Shown here in pieces: positions 7,872 through 15,800 of a stretch of 35,356 bases of DNA. The notes under the pieces were generated by a model. The model worked only from the letters and a program-made list of their open reading frames with translations. It was not told where the DNA came from and searched no databases. Origin of the DNA: Bacteroidota bacterium (lineage in GTDB: Bacteria; Bacteroidota; Bacteroidia; Flavobacteriales; Flavobacteriaceae). Where the stretch lies: the NCBI GenBank assembly GCA_023457535.1, contig JAEWLN010000184.1, forward strand, positions 1-35,356, given 5' to 3'. The translations under genes and the position numbers were made by a program. Numbering within the stretch: the first letter of the stretch is position 1; the number at the start of each line of letters is the position of its first letter.

Positions 7872-8750
7872 TCAGCCCCATTTGACCGAAGTCATTGTCA
7901 GCGAGCCCCCGACGGCCTTATCGTTAAAGAAAGTAGCGTCATCCTTGTCATCGCGCAAAGCCATTGCATAAAGCAGCGGATAGTAGTGGTCCGGCGTCGG
8001 AATGGCGAGTTTGGCGGCAGCGTTGAGTTTTTCATATGCGATAAGCGATTTGAAATCGTGGTTGCCGATGCGCTCCTTGAACACTTCGTTCATTTCGACG
8101 GCCCAATCGAAACCGTACTCGGGTTCATTGAGTTTGTCCCAGGCGACCATGCGCAGGTTGTGCACCATGTTGCCGCTTCCGATCACGAGCACGCCCTTTT
8201 TGCGCAATGCCTTGAGCTGTGCAGCCAGTTCAAAATGGTATTGTGGCGGTTTATTGTAATCGATGCTGAGTTGCAACACCGGAATGTCGGCATGCGGATA
8301 CATGTGCCGCACAATGGACCAGGTGCCGTGATCGAGGCCCCAGTCGTGATCGAGCCCGACATGGGTCGATGTGATCAGGCCAGCGGCTTGCTGCGCGACC
8401 TCAGGACTTCCGGGCGCCGGATATTGCACCGCAAACAGTTCATCTGGAAATCCGCCAAAATCGTGAATGGTTTTAGGGTTCGGCATCGCGGTAATGTGTG
8501 TGCCGCGCGTGAGCCAGTGCGCCGAAACGACCAATACCGCCTTTGGTTTGGGGATTTCATTTCCAAAGCGCGACCACGTTCTCGAAAATTCGTTGTCGAG
8601 GATCGCATTCATCGGCGACCCATGCCCAACGAACAAAACGGGATGTACCACGTCCTGCTCCCCGAGCGATTGTGTCCAGTTGTAAAATGGGTGTAATGAA
8701 GCCATGGCAATTCCTCCTGTAAGGGTTTTGATAAAATCTTTGCGATCCAT
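7872..8750 (-). CDS. Extradiol ring-cleavage dioxygenase, 4,5-DOPA/YgiD type
   Basis: 292 residues in the LigB/DODA family. Homologues open catechol rings such as L-DOPA at the 4,5 position using a non-haem metal. Candidate metal ligands are H43 in VGHGSPMN, H78 in SAHW and H255 in PTPDHYYPL. H135 and H141 in LDHDWGLDHG and H197 in NMVHN are further conserved histidines. An N-terminal extension of about 30 residues (MDRKDFIKTLTGGIAMASL) looks like an export or anchor signal but lacks a twin-arginine. The gene has its own promoter with a striking palindrome. The natural substrate cannot be read from the sequence. Confidence 0.88.
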   Translation of the reverse strand: MDRKDFIKTLTGGIAMASLHPFYNWTQSLGEQDVVHPVLFVGHGSPMNAILDNEFSRTWSRFGNEIPKPKAVLVVSAHWLTRGTHITAMPNPKTIHDFGGFPDELFAVQYPAPGSPEVAQQAAGLITSTHVGLDHDWGLDHGTWSIVRHMYPHADIPVLQLSIDYNKPPQYHFELAAQLKALRKKGVLVIGSGNMVHNLRMVAWDKLNEPEYGFDWAVEMNEVFKERIGNHDFKSLIAYEKLNAAAKLAIPTPDHYYPLLYAMALRDDKDDATFFNDKAVGGSLTMTSVKWG

Positions 8751-8759
8751 CGGATAAAC

Positions 8760-8775
8760 ATTTGTATATACAAAT
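8760..8775. promoter_or_regulatory. 16-bp perfect palindrome, candidate operator of the dioxygenase gene
   Basis: ATTTGTATATACAAAT is perfectly self-complementary. It covers the last five bases of the -7 element, the predicted transcription start and the short leader of the dioxygenase gene, ending ten bases before its ATG. That is a classic place for a repressor site. No regulator gene lies next to it, so the binding protein is unknown. Confidence 0.5.
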
Positions 8776-8800
8776 ATATGGCGGAGCTACGGGTTGCCAA
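8771..8800 (-). promoter_or_regulatory. Bacteroidetes-type promoter of the dioxygenase gene
   Basis: On the minus strand TTG (8798-8800), 19 bases, then TATATTTG (8771-8778) match the -33/-7 consensus TTG-N(19-21)-TAnnTTTG. Transcription should begin near 8765, giving a leader of about 15 bases. Confidence 0.7.
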
Positions 8801-8816
8801 AGGTTTTGGCGCAATA

Positions 8817-9659
8817 TTAACTTTGCACCAAATGAATTCCGTCCGGCCGGATCTCAATCATACGGTCTTTGTAGAGCGCACCGATCGCTTTTTTGAACGT
8901 TTTTTTGCTCATCTGCAAAATGGCTTTGATGTCCTCTGGGTGCGAATCGTCGTTCAGGCGCAGCATTCCACGATTGGCTTTGAGCTCGGCCATGATCCGC
9001 GCCGCGTTGGGTTCGACATTTTCGTAGCCTTGTTTTTGCAGCGAAACGTCAATTTTATGGTCCGGGCGAATGTTTTTGATGTGGCCGATGAGTTTATCGC
9101 CCGTACGGATCGCATCGTCAAAGACCTCATCCTTATACAGCAGTCCTTTGTGTTTGCCGTTGATGATCACATTGATGCCAAGATCGGTGATGTGCGATAC
9201 GATAAGGTCTACCTGCTGCCCTTTCTCGACCGTTAAATGTTCATTGTCCAGAAACTGGTTGGTCTTGCTCGAGGCCACAAGCCGGTTGGACTGCGCATCG
9301 AGGTACAGGTACACCAGATAGCGCTTGCCTTTTTCCATCTCGCGCGCCTGTTCGCGAAACGGCACAAGAATGTCCTTTTCAAGTCCCCAGTCCAGAAATG
9401 CGCCCACGCGGTTGGTGTAATTGACGCGCAGCAACGCAAATTCATCGCGTTGGATATATGGTTGAAGCGTCGTGGCTACAGGCCGTTCCTCATGGTCGAG
9501 GTAAATGAATACGGAAATCTCATCGCCAATGTTGAATTCCTTTGGCACATATTTGTTGGGCAGCAAAACATCTTCAGCTTCGTTGCCGTTGCCCAGGTAC
9601 AAACCCACTTTGGTGTGCCGCAGGATTTGGAGCGTATTGTATTTCCCGATTTCAATCAT
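8817..9659 (-). CDS. cvfB: CvfB-type S1 RNA-binding protein
   Basis: 280 residues starting MIEIGKYNTLQILRHTKVGLYLGN. Tandem S1-like OB folds cover about residues 1-215, with recurrent phrases such as RVGAFLDWGLEKDILVPFREQ and DLGINVIINGKHKGLLYKDEV. A C-terminal winged-helix domain follows (LNDDSHPEDIKAILQMSKKTFKKAIGALYKDRMIEI). This order matches the CvfB/YitL family, an RNA-binding regulator linked to virulence gene expression in Staphylococcus. It is transcribed in the same direction as menD, which ends 28 bases upstream, but has its own promoter. That promoter sits so close to the ATG that the mRNA may be leaderless. Confidence 0.9.
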   Translation of the reverse strand: MIEIGKYNTLQILRHTKVGLYLGNGNEAEDVLLPNKYVPKEFNIGDEISVFIYLDHEERPVATTLQPYIQRDEFALLRVNYTNRVGAFLDWGLEKDILVPFREQAREMEKGKRYLVYLYLDAQSNRLVASSKTNQFLDNEHLTVEKGQQVDLIVSHITDLGINVIINGKHKGLLYKDEVFDDAIRTGDKLIGHIKNIRPDHKIDVSLQKQGYENVEPNAARIMAELKANRGMLRLNDDSHPEDIKAILQMSKKTFKKAIGALYKDRMIEIRPDGIHLVQS

Positions 9660-9663
9660 GCTG

Positions 9664-9695
9664 CAAAGGTACGCAGTTTGCGCTGCTTATGCCAA
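9664..9695 (-). promoter_or_regulatory. Promoter of cvfB, four bases from the start codon
   Basis: TTG (9693-9695), 21 bases, TACCTTTG (9664-9671), then CAGC and the ATG. The -33 element lies just outside or at the edge of the menD 3' end. With normal spacing the transcript would begin at or next to the start codon. Confidence 0.7.
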
Positions 9696-11345
9696 CGCCT
9701 TGAAATATTCCTTTAAAATCTTGTCGTTTTGCTTCTCCGGCGTAAAAATCTCGAGCAGGCCTGGCCCCGGATGTTCATACAGCGACCTCATGCCGGCGTC
9801 TATGCCCTGCTCATCGTTGGCCGTAAAATATGCAAAACCATACATTCTGGCCAGATGCACGGCCGTCAGCTCATGCGATGTTTCAAAAAAAGTGTTGAAA
9901 ACCGGCGTTTCCTTATGGCCGGGCAAAATCCTGAAGATGCCGCCGCCGCCGTTATTGACCAATATGATTTTGAAATCCTTTGGAATGTAATTGTTCCAAA
10001 GCGCGTTGCTGTCGTAAAAAAATCCAACATCGCCCGTAATCAGCGTCGTAGGCCTGCCCGATCCCACTGCCGCGCCAATGGCCGTAGACGTACTGCCGTC
10101 GATCCCGCTGGTCCCGCGATTGCAAAATACCCAAACCGAAGGATCTGCGTCTATGAGCTGCGCGTAGCGAATTGCCGCGCTGTTGCTCACCTGCAGCATC
10201 GCGTCTTTGGGCAGTTGCGGAATAATTTGTGAAAACGCCTTCAGATCGCTGAACGGAATCCGCGCCATGTATTTTTGGTGCCTGGCCTCGCGCTGCATGC
10301 GTACGGTTTGGCCCAGCTGCGCATATTCACTGCCAACAGGCTTTGTAAACGGCAGGATCTGCGCAAAAAAATCATTGGGCGTCGTCTGGAAATGATGCGG
10401 CACCACTTCAAAAGTATTGTAGGCGCGCAGCGGATCGATATGCCAGTGGTGATCCGGTTTGTATTGCCGCAAAAATGCTTTGACGCGCTTGGAAACGATG
10501 AGCCCGCCAAAGGTGATCAGGATCTCAGGTCGGAAAGCCTTGAAATCCTTTTCCCGGAATGGTGTGATGATCGCATCGATCCGGTTCAAAAATGACGGAT
10601 GGTGCACATTGGAAGTTGTTTCAGTCATCACCATCACCGATGGATCGCCGGCCAGTGCGGCAAGTACTTCTTCATCGACCGAATTGGGTTCATTGACGCC
10701 CACGAGCACCAGTTTGCGCTTTGCGGCATTCCAGATATTGGTCGATGCGATGATGTCCTCGGGCGAAATGTTCTTGTAGATGCGCGCCGTGGCCAAAATC
10801 GTAGGATCGACCGATGGCTTACGCGTCGTTTCATACAATGGCTCTTCGAACGGCACGTTGATGTGCGTGGGTCCTTTCCTGACAAGCGCCTTGTTGATCG
10901 CCTCGTTGATCAAAAGATCGTTCTCTTCGGAGGCCTCTTCGGTCAGGTTCGCATTAAACAAACTGTGGTTTTCAAATACATTGCGCTGGCGGATGGTTTG
11001 CCCGTCGCCGATGTCGATCCTGGACGCAGGCCTGTCGGCAGAAATCACCACGAGCGGGATCTGGCTGTAGAATGCCTCGGCTACCGCAGGATAATAATTG
11101 AGCAATGCCGATCCGGACGTACACAGCAGCGCGACCGGTTTGCCTGTTTGCTGGGCGATGCCAAGGGCGAAAAATCCGGCGCAGCGCTCATCGGCGATGC
11201 TATAACACGTAAAATACGGATGCGACGCAAACCCTATCGTAAGCGGTGCGTTGCGCGATCCGGGCGAAATGACCACTTGATCGATGCCTTTGGCCTTACA
11301 AATTTGCAGTACGCTTTGCGCTAACGGAATTTTGGGATAAATCAT
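9687..11345 (-). CDS. menD: SEPHCHC synthase (MenD)
   Basis: 552 residues from the ATG at 11345. A frame opening with TTG at 11369 would begin on the transcription start and is rejected. This thiamine-diphosphate enzyme condenses isochorismate with 2-oxoglutarate in menaquinone synthesis. The N-terminal pyrimidine-binding domain has ISPGSRNAPLT (26-36) and the activating glutamate E53 in ADERCAGFFALG. The C-terminal pyrophosphate domain has ITGDVGFFYDSNALWNN followed by IILVNNGGGGIFRILPG, the MenD version of the GDG...N motif. The length is normal. It is not in the same transcription unit as menB-menC, although it faces the same way, and menF does not accompany it here. Confidence 0.95.
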   Translation of the reverse strand: MIYPKIPLAQSVLQICKAKGIDQVVISPGSRNAPLTIGFASHPYFTCYSIADERCAGFFALGIAQQTGKPVALLCTSGSALLNYYPAVAEAFYSQIPLVVISADRPASRIDIGDGQTIRQRNVFENHSLFNANLTEEASEENDLLINEAINKALVRKGPTHINVPFEEPLYETTRKPSVDPTILATARIYKNISPEDIIASTNIWNAAKRKLVLVGVNEPNSVDEEVLAALAGDPSVMVMTETTSNVHHPSFLNRIDAIITPFREKDFKAFRPEILITFGGLIVSKRVKAFLRQYKPDHHWHIDPLRAYNTFEVVPHHFQTTPNDFFAQILPFTKPVGSEYAQLGQTVRMQREARHQKYMARIPFSDLKAFSQIIPQLPKDAMLQVSNSAAIRYAQLIDADPSVWVFCNRGTSGIDGSTSTAIGAAVGSGRPTTLITGDVGFFYDSNALWNNYIPKDFKIILVNNGGGGIFRILPGHKETPVFNTFFETSHELTAVHLARMYGFAYFTANDEQGIDAGMRSLYEHPGPGLLEIFTPEKQNDKILKEYFKALA

Positions 11346-11370
11346 TTCAGGCCGCTTTTTAAAGGCCAAA

Positions 11371-11378
11371 CAAATTTA
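11371..11378 (-). promoter_or_regulatory. -7 element of the menD promoter
   Basis: TAAATTTG on the minus strand, a perfect match to TAnnTTTG, 25 bases before the menD ATG. No clear TTG lies at -33. It is only two bases from the oppositely directed -7 element of the acetyltransferase gene. Confidence 0.6.
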
Positions 11379-11380
11379 GT

Positions 11381-11388
11381 TACTTTTG
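11381..11388 (+). promoter_or_regulatory. -7 element of the GNAT gene promoter
   Basis: TACTTTTG, a perfect TAnnTTTG match, 19 bases before the ATG at 11408. There is no good -33 TTG. It faces away from the menD promoter and overlaps its polymerase footprint. Confidence 0.6.
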
Positions 11389-11407
11389 GGTAAAGATTGA
11401 ACATCCC

Positions 11408-11917
11408 ATGGAAATTATCATCCGCGATGCCCTGCCCGCAGATTTGCCGCACATCCTAGAAATTGTCAACCACGCCATCCTGCACACCACGGCCAATTAC
11501 AACTATGAGCCGCAAACCCTCCAAATGCAGCGGCAATGGTTTCTGGACAAGCAAAAACACGGATTTCCGGTCATTGTCGCCGCGTGCGAAAACCAGGTTG
11601 TCGGGTATGGCGCATACGGGACGTTCCGCCAGAAGATCGGGTACCAATATACGGTGGAACACTCGGTATATGTGCTGGAGAACCATTACGGAAAAGGCAT
11701 CGGGCGGCAATTGATGCTGGAATTGATCCGACGCGCGCGCGCCCAGAACCTGCACGTGATGATAGGCGCAATCGACGCGGCCAATGCAGAAAGTATCGCA
11801 TTTCACAAAACCCTGGGCTTTACCGAAAGCGGCGTGATCCGCCAGGCCGGGTTCAAATTCGGGAAATGGCTCGATTTGCTGTTCATGCAACTGATCCTGT
11901 CGCCGGCCAGTCGATGA
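11408..11917 (+). CDS. GNAT N-acetyltransferase, phosphinothricin acetyltransferase-like
   Basis: 169 residues in the GNAT fold. The N terminus MEIIIRDALPADLPHILEIVNHAI and the following TTANYNYEPQT segment resemble the phosphinothricin/methionine-sulfoximine acetyltransferase branch. The acetyl-CoA pyrophosphate loop is ENHYGKGIGRQLM (about residues 94-106). The downstream IGAIDAANAESIAFHKTLGF segment is the family's C-terminal strand-helix signature, followed by FKFGKWLDLLFMQ. Such enzymes acetylate amino-acid-like or toxic amines, and the real substrate is unknown. It is monocistronic and convergent with the glutathione peroxidase gene. Confidence 0.85.
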   Translation: MEIIIRDALPADLPHILEIVNHAILHTTANYNYEPQTLQMQRQWFLDKQKHGFPVIVAACENQVVGYGAYGTFRQKIGYQYTVEHSVYVLENHYGKGIGRQLMLELIRRARAQNLHVMIGAIDAANAESIAFHKTLGFTESGVIRQAGFKFGKWLDLLFMQLILSPASR

Positions 11918-11970
11918 TCTTGGGTATAATCAGCAACGCGATCGCACGCAAAAAATCACAGCCGGGACAA

Positions 11971-12014
11971 CGCAAAAGACGGGCTCACCAGGTGTGAAAA
12001 GTGCTTCTTTTGCG
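11971..12014. terminator. Possible shared hairpin between convergent GNAT and gpx genes
   Basis: CGCAAAAGA (11971-11979) and TCTTTTGCG (12006-12014) are perfect 9-bp arms with a 26-base loop that itself holds CACC/GGTG. It occupies the gap between two convergent stop codons. There is no T-run on either strand, so terminator activity is only a guess. Confidence 0.3.
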
Positions 12015-12017
12015 CGT

Positions 12018-12596
12018 TTAACGGTTTTCCAGCCATGAGATGATTTGCGGATCGTTCGGTTTTACCTTGGACGGCAGCACGCGTTCGAGCTCGCCGTTTT
12101 CGTTGAGCAGGTATTTCTGGAAATTCCACTCGACGTCCGAATCCTGCAATCCGTTTTTGGATTTTTGGGTCAGGAACTGGTAGACGGGATGGATGGCTTT
12201 GCCTTTGACGGTGATTTTGGCCATCATCGGAAACGTCACACCGTAATTTTTTTGGCAGAACGCGGCAATCTGGTCGTTGGTTCCGGGTTCCTGGCTTCCG
12301 AAGTCGTTGGTAGGAAACCCGATGATGACCAATCGGTCCGCATATTTGCGATACAACTGCTCGAGTCCTTCGTACTGCGGCGTGAACCCACATTCCGATG
12401 CGGTGTTGACAATCATGACTTTCATGCCTTTGAGGCGCGCAAAATCAAATTCCTCGCCTGAGAGCGTTTGCGCTTTGAGCGGATGAATCGACGGTTTGTT
12501 CATGGATCTGGATTTAGCGATCTGTGGTGCATTGCCCTGCGCGTGGCCGGCGCAGCTGAAACTGAGCGCACACAGTAAGATCAGGTATTTTTTCAT
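12018..12596 (-). CDS. Secreted glutathione peroxidase-family thiol peroxidase
   Basis: 192 residues with a Sec signal peptide (MKKYLILLCALSFSCAGHAQ), so it probably acts in the periplasm. The peroxidatic cysteine is C69 in NTASECGFTPQY. The rest of the catalytic set is Q102 in SQEPG and W157-N158 in EWNF. The usual FPCNQFG block reads FPTNDFG, losing the middle cysteine. C114 in AAFCQKNYG remains as the likely resolving cysteine, which suggests thioredoxin-type rather than glutathione reduction, as is usual for bacterial members. A -7-like element lies 16 bases before the ATG. A tandem repeat starts about 40 bases upstream of that promoter. Confidence 0.9.
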   Translation of the reverse strand: MKKYLILLCALSFSCAGHAQGNAPQIAKSRSMNKPSIHPLKAQTLSGEEFDFARLKGMKVMIVNTASECGFTPQYEGLEQLYRKYADRLVIIGFPTNDFGSQEPGTNDQIAAFCQKNYGVTFPMMAKITVKGKAIHPVYQFLTQKSKNGLQDSDVEWNFQKYLLNENGELERVLPSKVKPNDPQIISWLENR

Positions 12597-12612
12597 ATCG
12601 GTTTGTTTTGCC

Positions 12613-12620
12613 TAAAGTTA
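12613..12620 (-). promoter_or_regulatory. -7-like element upstream of the glutathione peroxidase gene
   Basis: TAACTTTA on the minus strand matches TAnnTTTG in all but the last base. No clear -33 TTG is seen. The leader would be about 10 bases. Confidence 0.4.
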
Positions 12621-12659
12621 GCAAATAATCCTTAACCGATGCCTGCCGCACGCAACTTT

Positions 12660-12861
12660 AAACTTTTCATGTCGAACGTCGAACGTCGAACGTCGAACGT
12701 CGAATGTCGAACGTCGAATGTCGAATGAGGGTCAACGTTAAACTTTTCGTGTCGAACGCCGAACGTCGAATGTCAAACGAGAGTCAACGTCAAACTTTTC
12801 ATGTCGGACGTCGAACGTCGAATGTCAAACGAGAGTCAACGTTAAACGTTAAACTTTAAAC
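12660..12861. repeat. Nested tandem repeat: heptamers (GTCGAAC type) inside 52-bp units
   Basis: Three long units start at 12660, 12740 and 12792 and a partial one at 12844. Each full unit has a head AAACTTTTCATGTCG-like segment, a run of 7-bp repeats and a tail GAGAGTCAACGTT. The first unit holds eight heptamers (12671-12726); the second and third hold four each (12751-12778, 12803-12830). Unit lengths are therefore 80, 52 and 52, and the difference is exactly four heptamers. The partial unit is GTTAAAC, GTTAAAC, TTTAAAC (12841-12861), a diverged form of the heptamer. It covers the stop codon and last residues of ccsBA. Confidence 0.9.
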
Positions 12862-15800
12862 TTCCTGTACCGCCAATACACCACACCGGAAAACAATAAA
12901 AATCCACTCAAAATGTATCCATAGACAATCACGTTCTGACGTTCGCCGCTCGCGTACGAGTGCAACCCTGAGAGGTGGAAATTGACGCCAAAATAAGTCA
13001 TGATGATCGACGCAAAAGCCAATACGCTAAAGAAGTTGTAAATGAACTTTCCGCGCAACGCCGGCACAAAACGCATGTGGATCACAAATGCATACACCAT
13101 GATACTGATCAGTGCCCAGGTTTCTTTAGGATCCCAGCCCCAATAGCGACCCCAGCTCTCGTTGGCCCATTGGCCGCCAAGGAAGTTTCCGATGGTAAGC
13201 ATTACGAGCCCGATGGTCAGCGCCATTTCATTGATATACGTAAGTTCTTTGATGTTGAGCTGCATTTTCTTTTTGTTTTCTTCCGATACGAACAACATCA
13301 GCAACATCGCCACCAATCCGAGCACCATTCCGAGCGTAAACGGGCCGTAACTGGCCACGATGACAGCCACGTGGATCATAAGCCAGTACGAGTTGAGCAC
13401 CGGCTGCAAATTGGCAATGGCCGGATCCATCCAGCTCCAGTGTGCGATCATCAGGATCATCGACGCTACAAATGTGCCCGAAGCCACCGTCAGCTTGGAT
13501 TTTCGCGCCAGCACCAGCGTAAAGAACATCGTTGCCCACGCCACATAGATCATCGATTCATACGCATCGCTCCACGGCGCGTGGCCGGAAATGTACCAGC
13601 GCAGGATCAGCCCGGCGGTGTGCAGCAAAAAGAAAAACCCAATCAGCACGTGAAAACAATTGATGCCAAACCGGACCGCTTTTTTGTCCGAGAAGATCTG
13701 CACAATGGACAAAAGCAACATCAGCACGCCGGCAATCATGTACCACGAATACAGTTTTTTGAAAATATCGTATTTGTTGTACAGGATCTCAGAATCGATC
13801 TTTTCGTCGCTCGGCATGATCTTTCCGCCATAACGGTCCTGGAATTTGCTGATACCCTGCAGGTAAAAATCGGCTTCTTTGTAATTGCCCGTCTTGACCG
13901 CATTGCCGACCGCCATCAGATACAAGGGCAGGATTTGCCTGGTAAATGTCGAATCGATGCCTTTGAGCCCGGCCTGGTTGAGCTGCAGATACGACACCCA
14001 TTTGTTGTTGGCGTCGCCCGGAATCGGGAAAATTTTGAGAATACTGCCGCTGAGCGCCGAATTAAGCAGGTTCACGCGCTTGTCCGCTTCGATAAAGTCC
14101 TTTTGGAACTGATCCGGGACGGCGGCTTTGTACGCCTGGTCGAGATAGGGCGAAAGCTTGTAATTGCCCTTTTGGTCAAAGAATTTGATAAACGGCGCAT
14201 ACTTGTCTTTTTTGTCGATCCCGATCAGTTTCCGGATGCTGTCATTGCCCGATTTAAGGTAAATCAGCGGCACTTCAAACCACGCCGCAGGGAATTGCGT
14301 CATGGACAAAAACACCTGATCTGAATTCATGCCTTTATACGTGTCGTTCTTGCTGACCTTGCGCAAAAGTTCGGACGAAAAAGTGTTGACCGGTTTCATA
14401 CGGCCGCCTTCGTCCTGGATCACCAAACGCCCGAATGCCGCAGCATGCGCCTCAGTGACTTTGTATTTGGATAACAGCGAATCGACCTCTTTGGCAGAGA
14501 TCGGCTTGTCTTTTTGCGGTGTGGATTGCGCATCGTGGCCGTGCGACGAATGGCTTTGCGCGGCTTGATCGTGGCCGCTGTGGTCATGCCCATCGTGGTT
14601 GTGCCCATCGTGGTTGTCCTGTGCTGCGGCGCCCAGACTCAAAAACAACAGCAACAGTGTCATCAGTTTGGCTTTTTTGGCCTTGACCGCGTCGAGCTTT
14701 CTGCGCAGATCGCCAAAACGCGAATGTTTGGTGAACAAAATGGCGATCATGCCAAAAAACAGCGCAAAATAGCCGATATACGTCACCCAGGTTCCCCAGT
14801 AATCATGGTTGACGGACAACACCGTCCCTTTTTCATCCGGATCGAACGACGCCTGGAAAAAACGGTAGCCTTTATGGTCGAGCACGTGGTTCATATAAAT
14901 GCGTGCGTCGAATTTTTGATCGGCGTCGATCACAGTGACCTGACTTTCGAATGCCGCATAGCTTTTCTCCGTGCCCGGATATTTGGTCGCTATAAAATCA
15001 TTGAGTTGCACCTTGAATGGCGTGGTGTACACCTTGCTGCCAAAAAATACGGTAAAATCGAGCTTTCCGATCGTGAAACTCTGCGGCTCACCTTGTTTTC
15101 CTTTGGATCCGAGCACGGTAATTTCGCGCTGTTGCCCTTGTGAGGACACCGTCATCGTGACCGCATCGTCGTGTTGCTTGGACTTGATATCGCCGTTGGA
15201 TTTGTAGGATTTGACGCCTTCAACGGCAGGTTCGGGGAACACGAATTGCGCCCCGCCCAGATTGTACAATGAGCGCATCATCAGCGGTTGGACCGAATCT
15301 TTGATGACCTGGCCCTGAAGTTGGTCGGCCATGCGCATGAACTGACCTTCGAACGGCGTCTGGATGGTATAGGCGCCGCCGGTGGTGTTGATGTTGATCG
15401 CCCCTTGCGTAAACTTGTTGAGCGCAAACAAAACGTTGTGGATGTTGGCCACTTCGCCTGATTTAAGGTAATGTTCATGGCGCGTCCCTTCGCCCGACTC
15501 TACCATTTTAAGGTATAACGCGCCATTTTGCTTAGGGATGACCGTTTCTGTCGCACCCATGACGTAGTTTTTGAATTCGATTTCAAACGGTGTATCGGCA
15601 AACTTTTCGGAAATCGTAAAATCATTGTTGGCCACCGGCGAAAAAAGCAGCGGCTCTTCGAAAACGCGGCGTTTCATACCACCTTTGTAATCGCCGTCGA
15701 CCAGGACGGTAAGGAATGTCCGGTCCGAATAGATCTGGTCCGAGGATTCCCCTTCGCGTATCGGCATTACGCCCTCATAACTGATATAGCGCGTGATGAA

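Noticed and set aside
12660..12861. CRISPR-like array
   Set aside because: Repeats are 7-bp tandem units without unique spacers, and no cas gene is present.
12975..14324. 449-codon open frame on the plus strand
   Set aside because: It is antisense to the well-supported ccsBA gene, and its translation is rich in Arg/His with no domain, as expected from a shadow frame.
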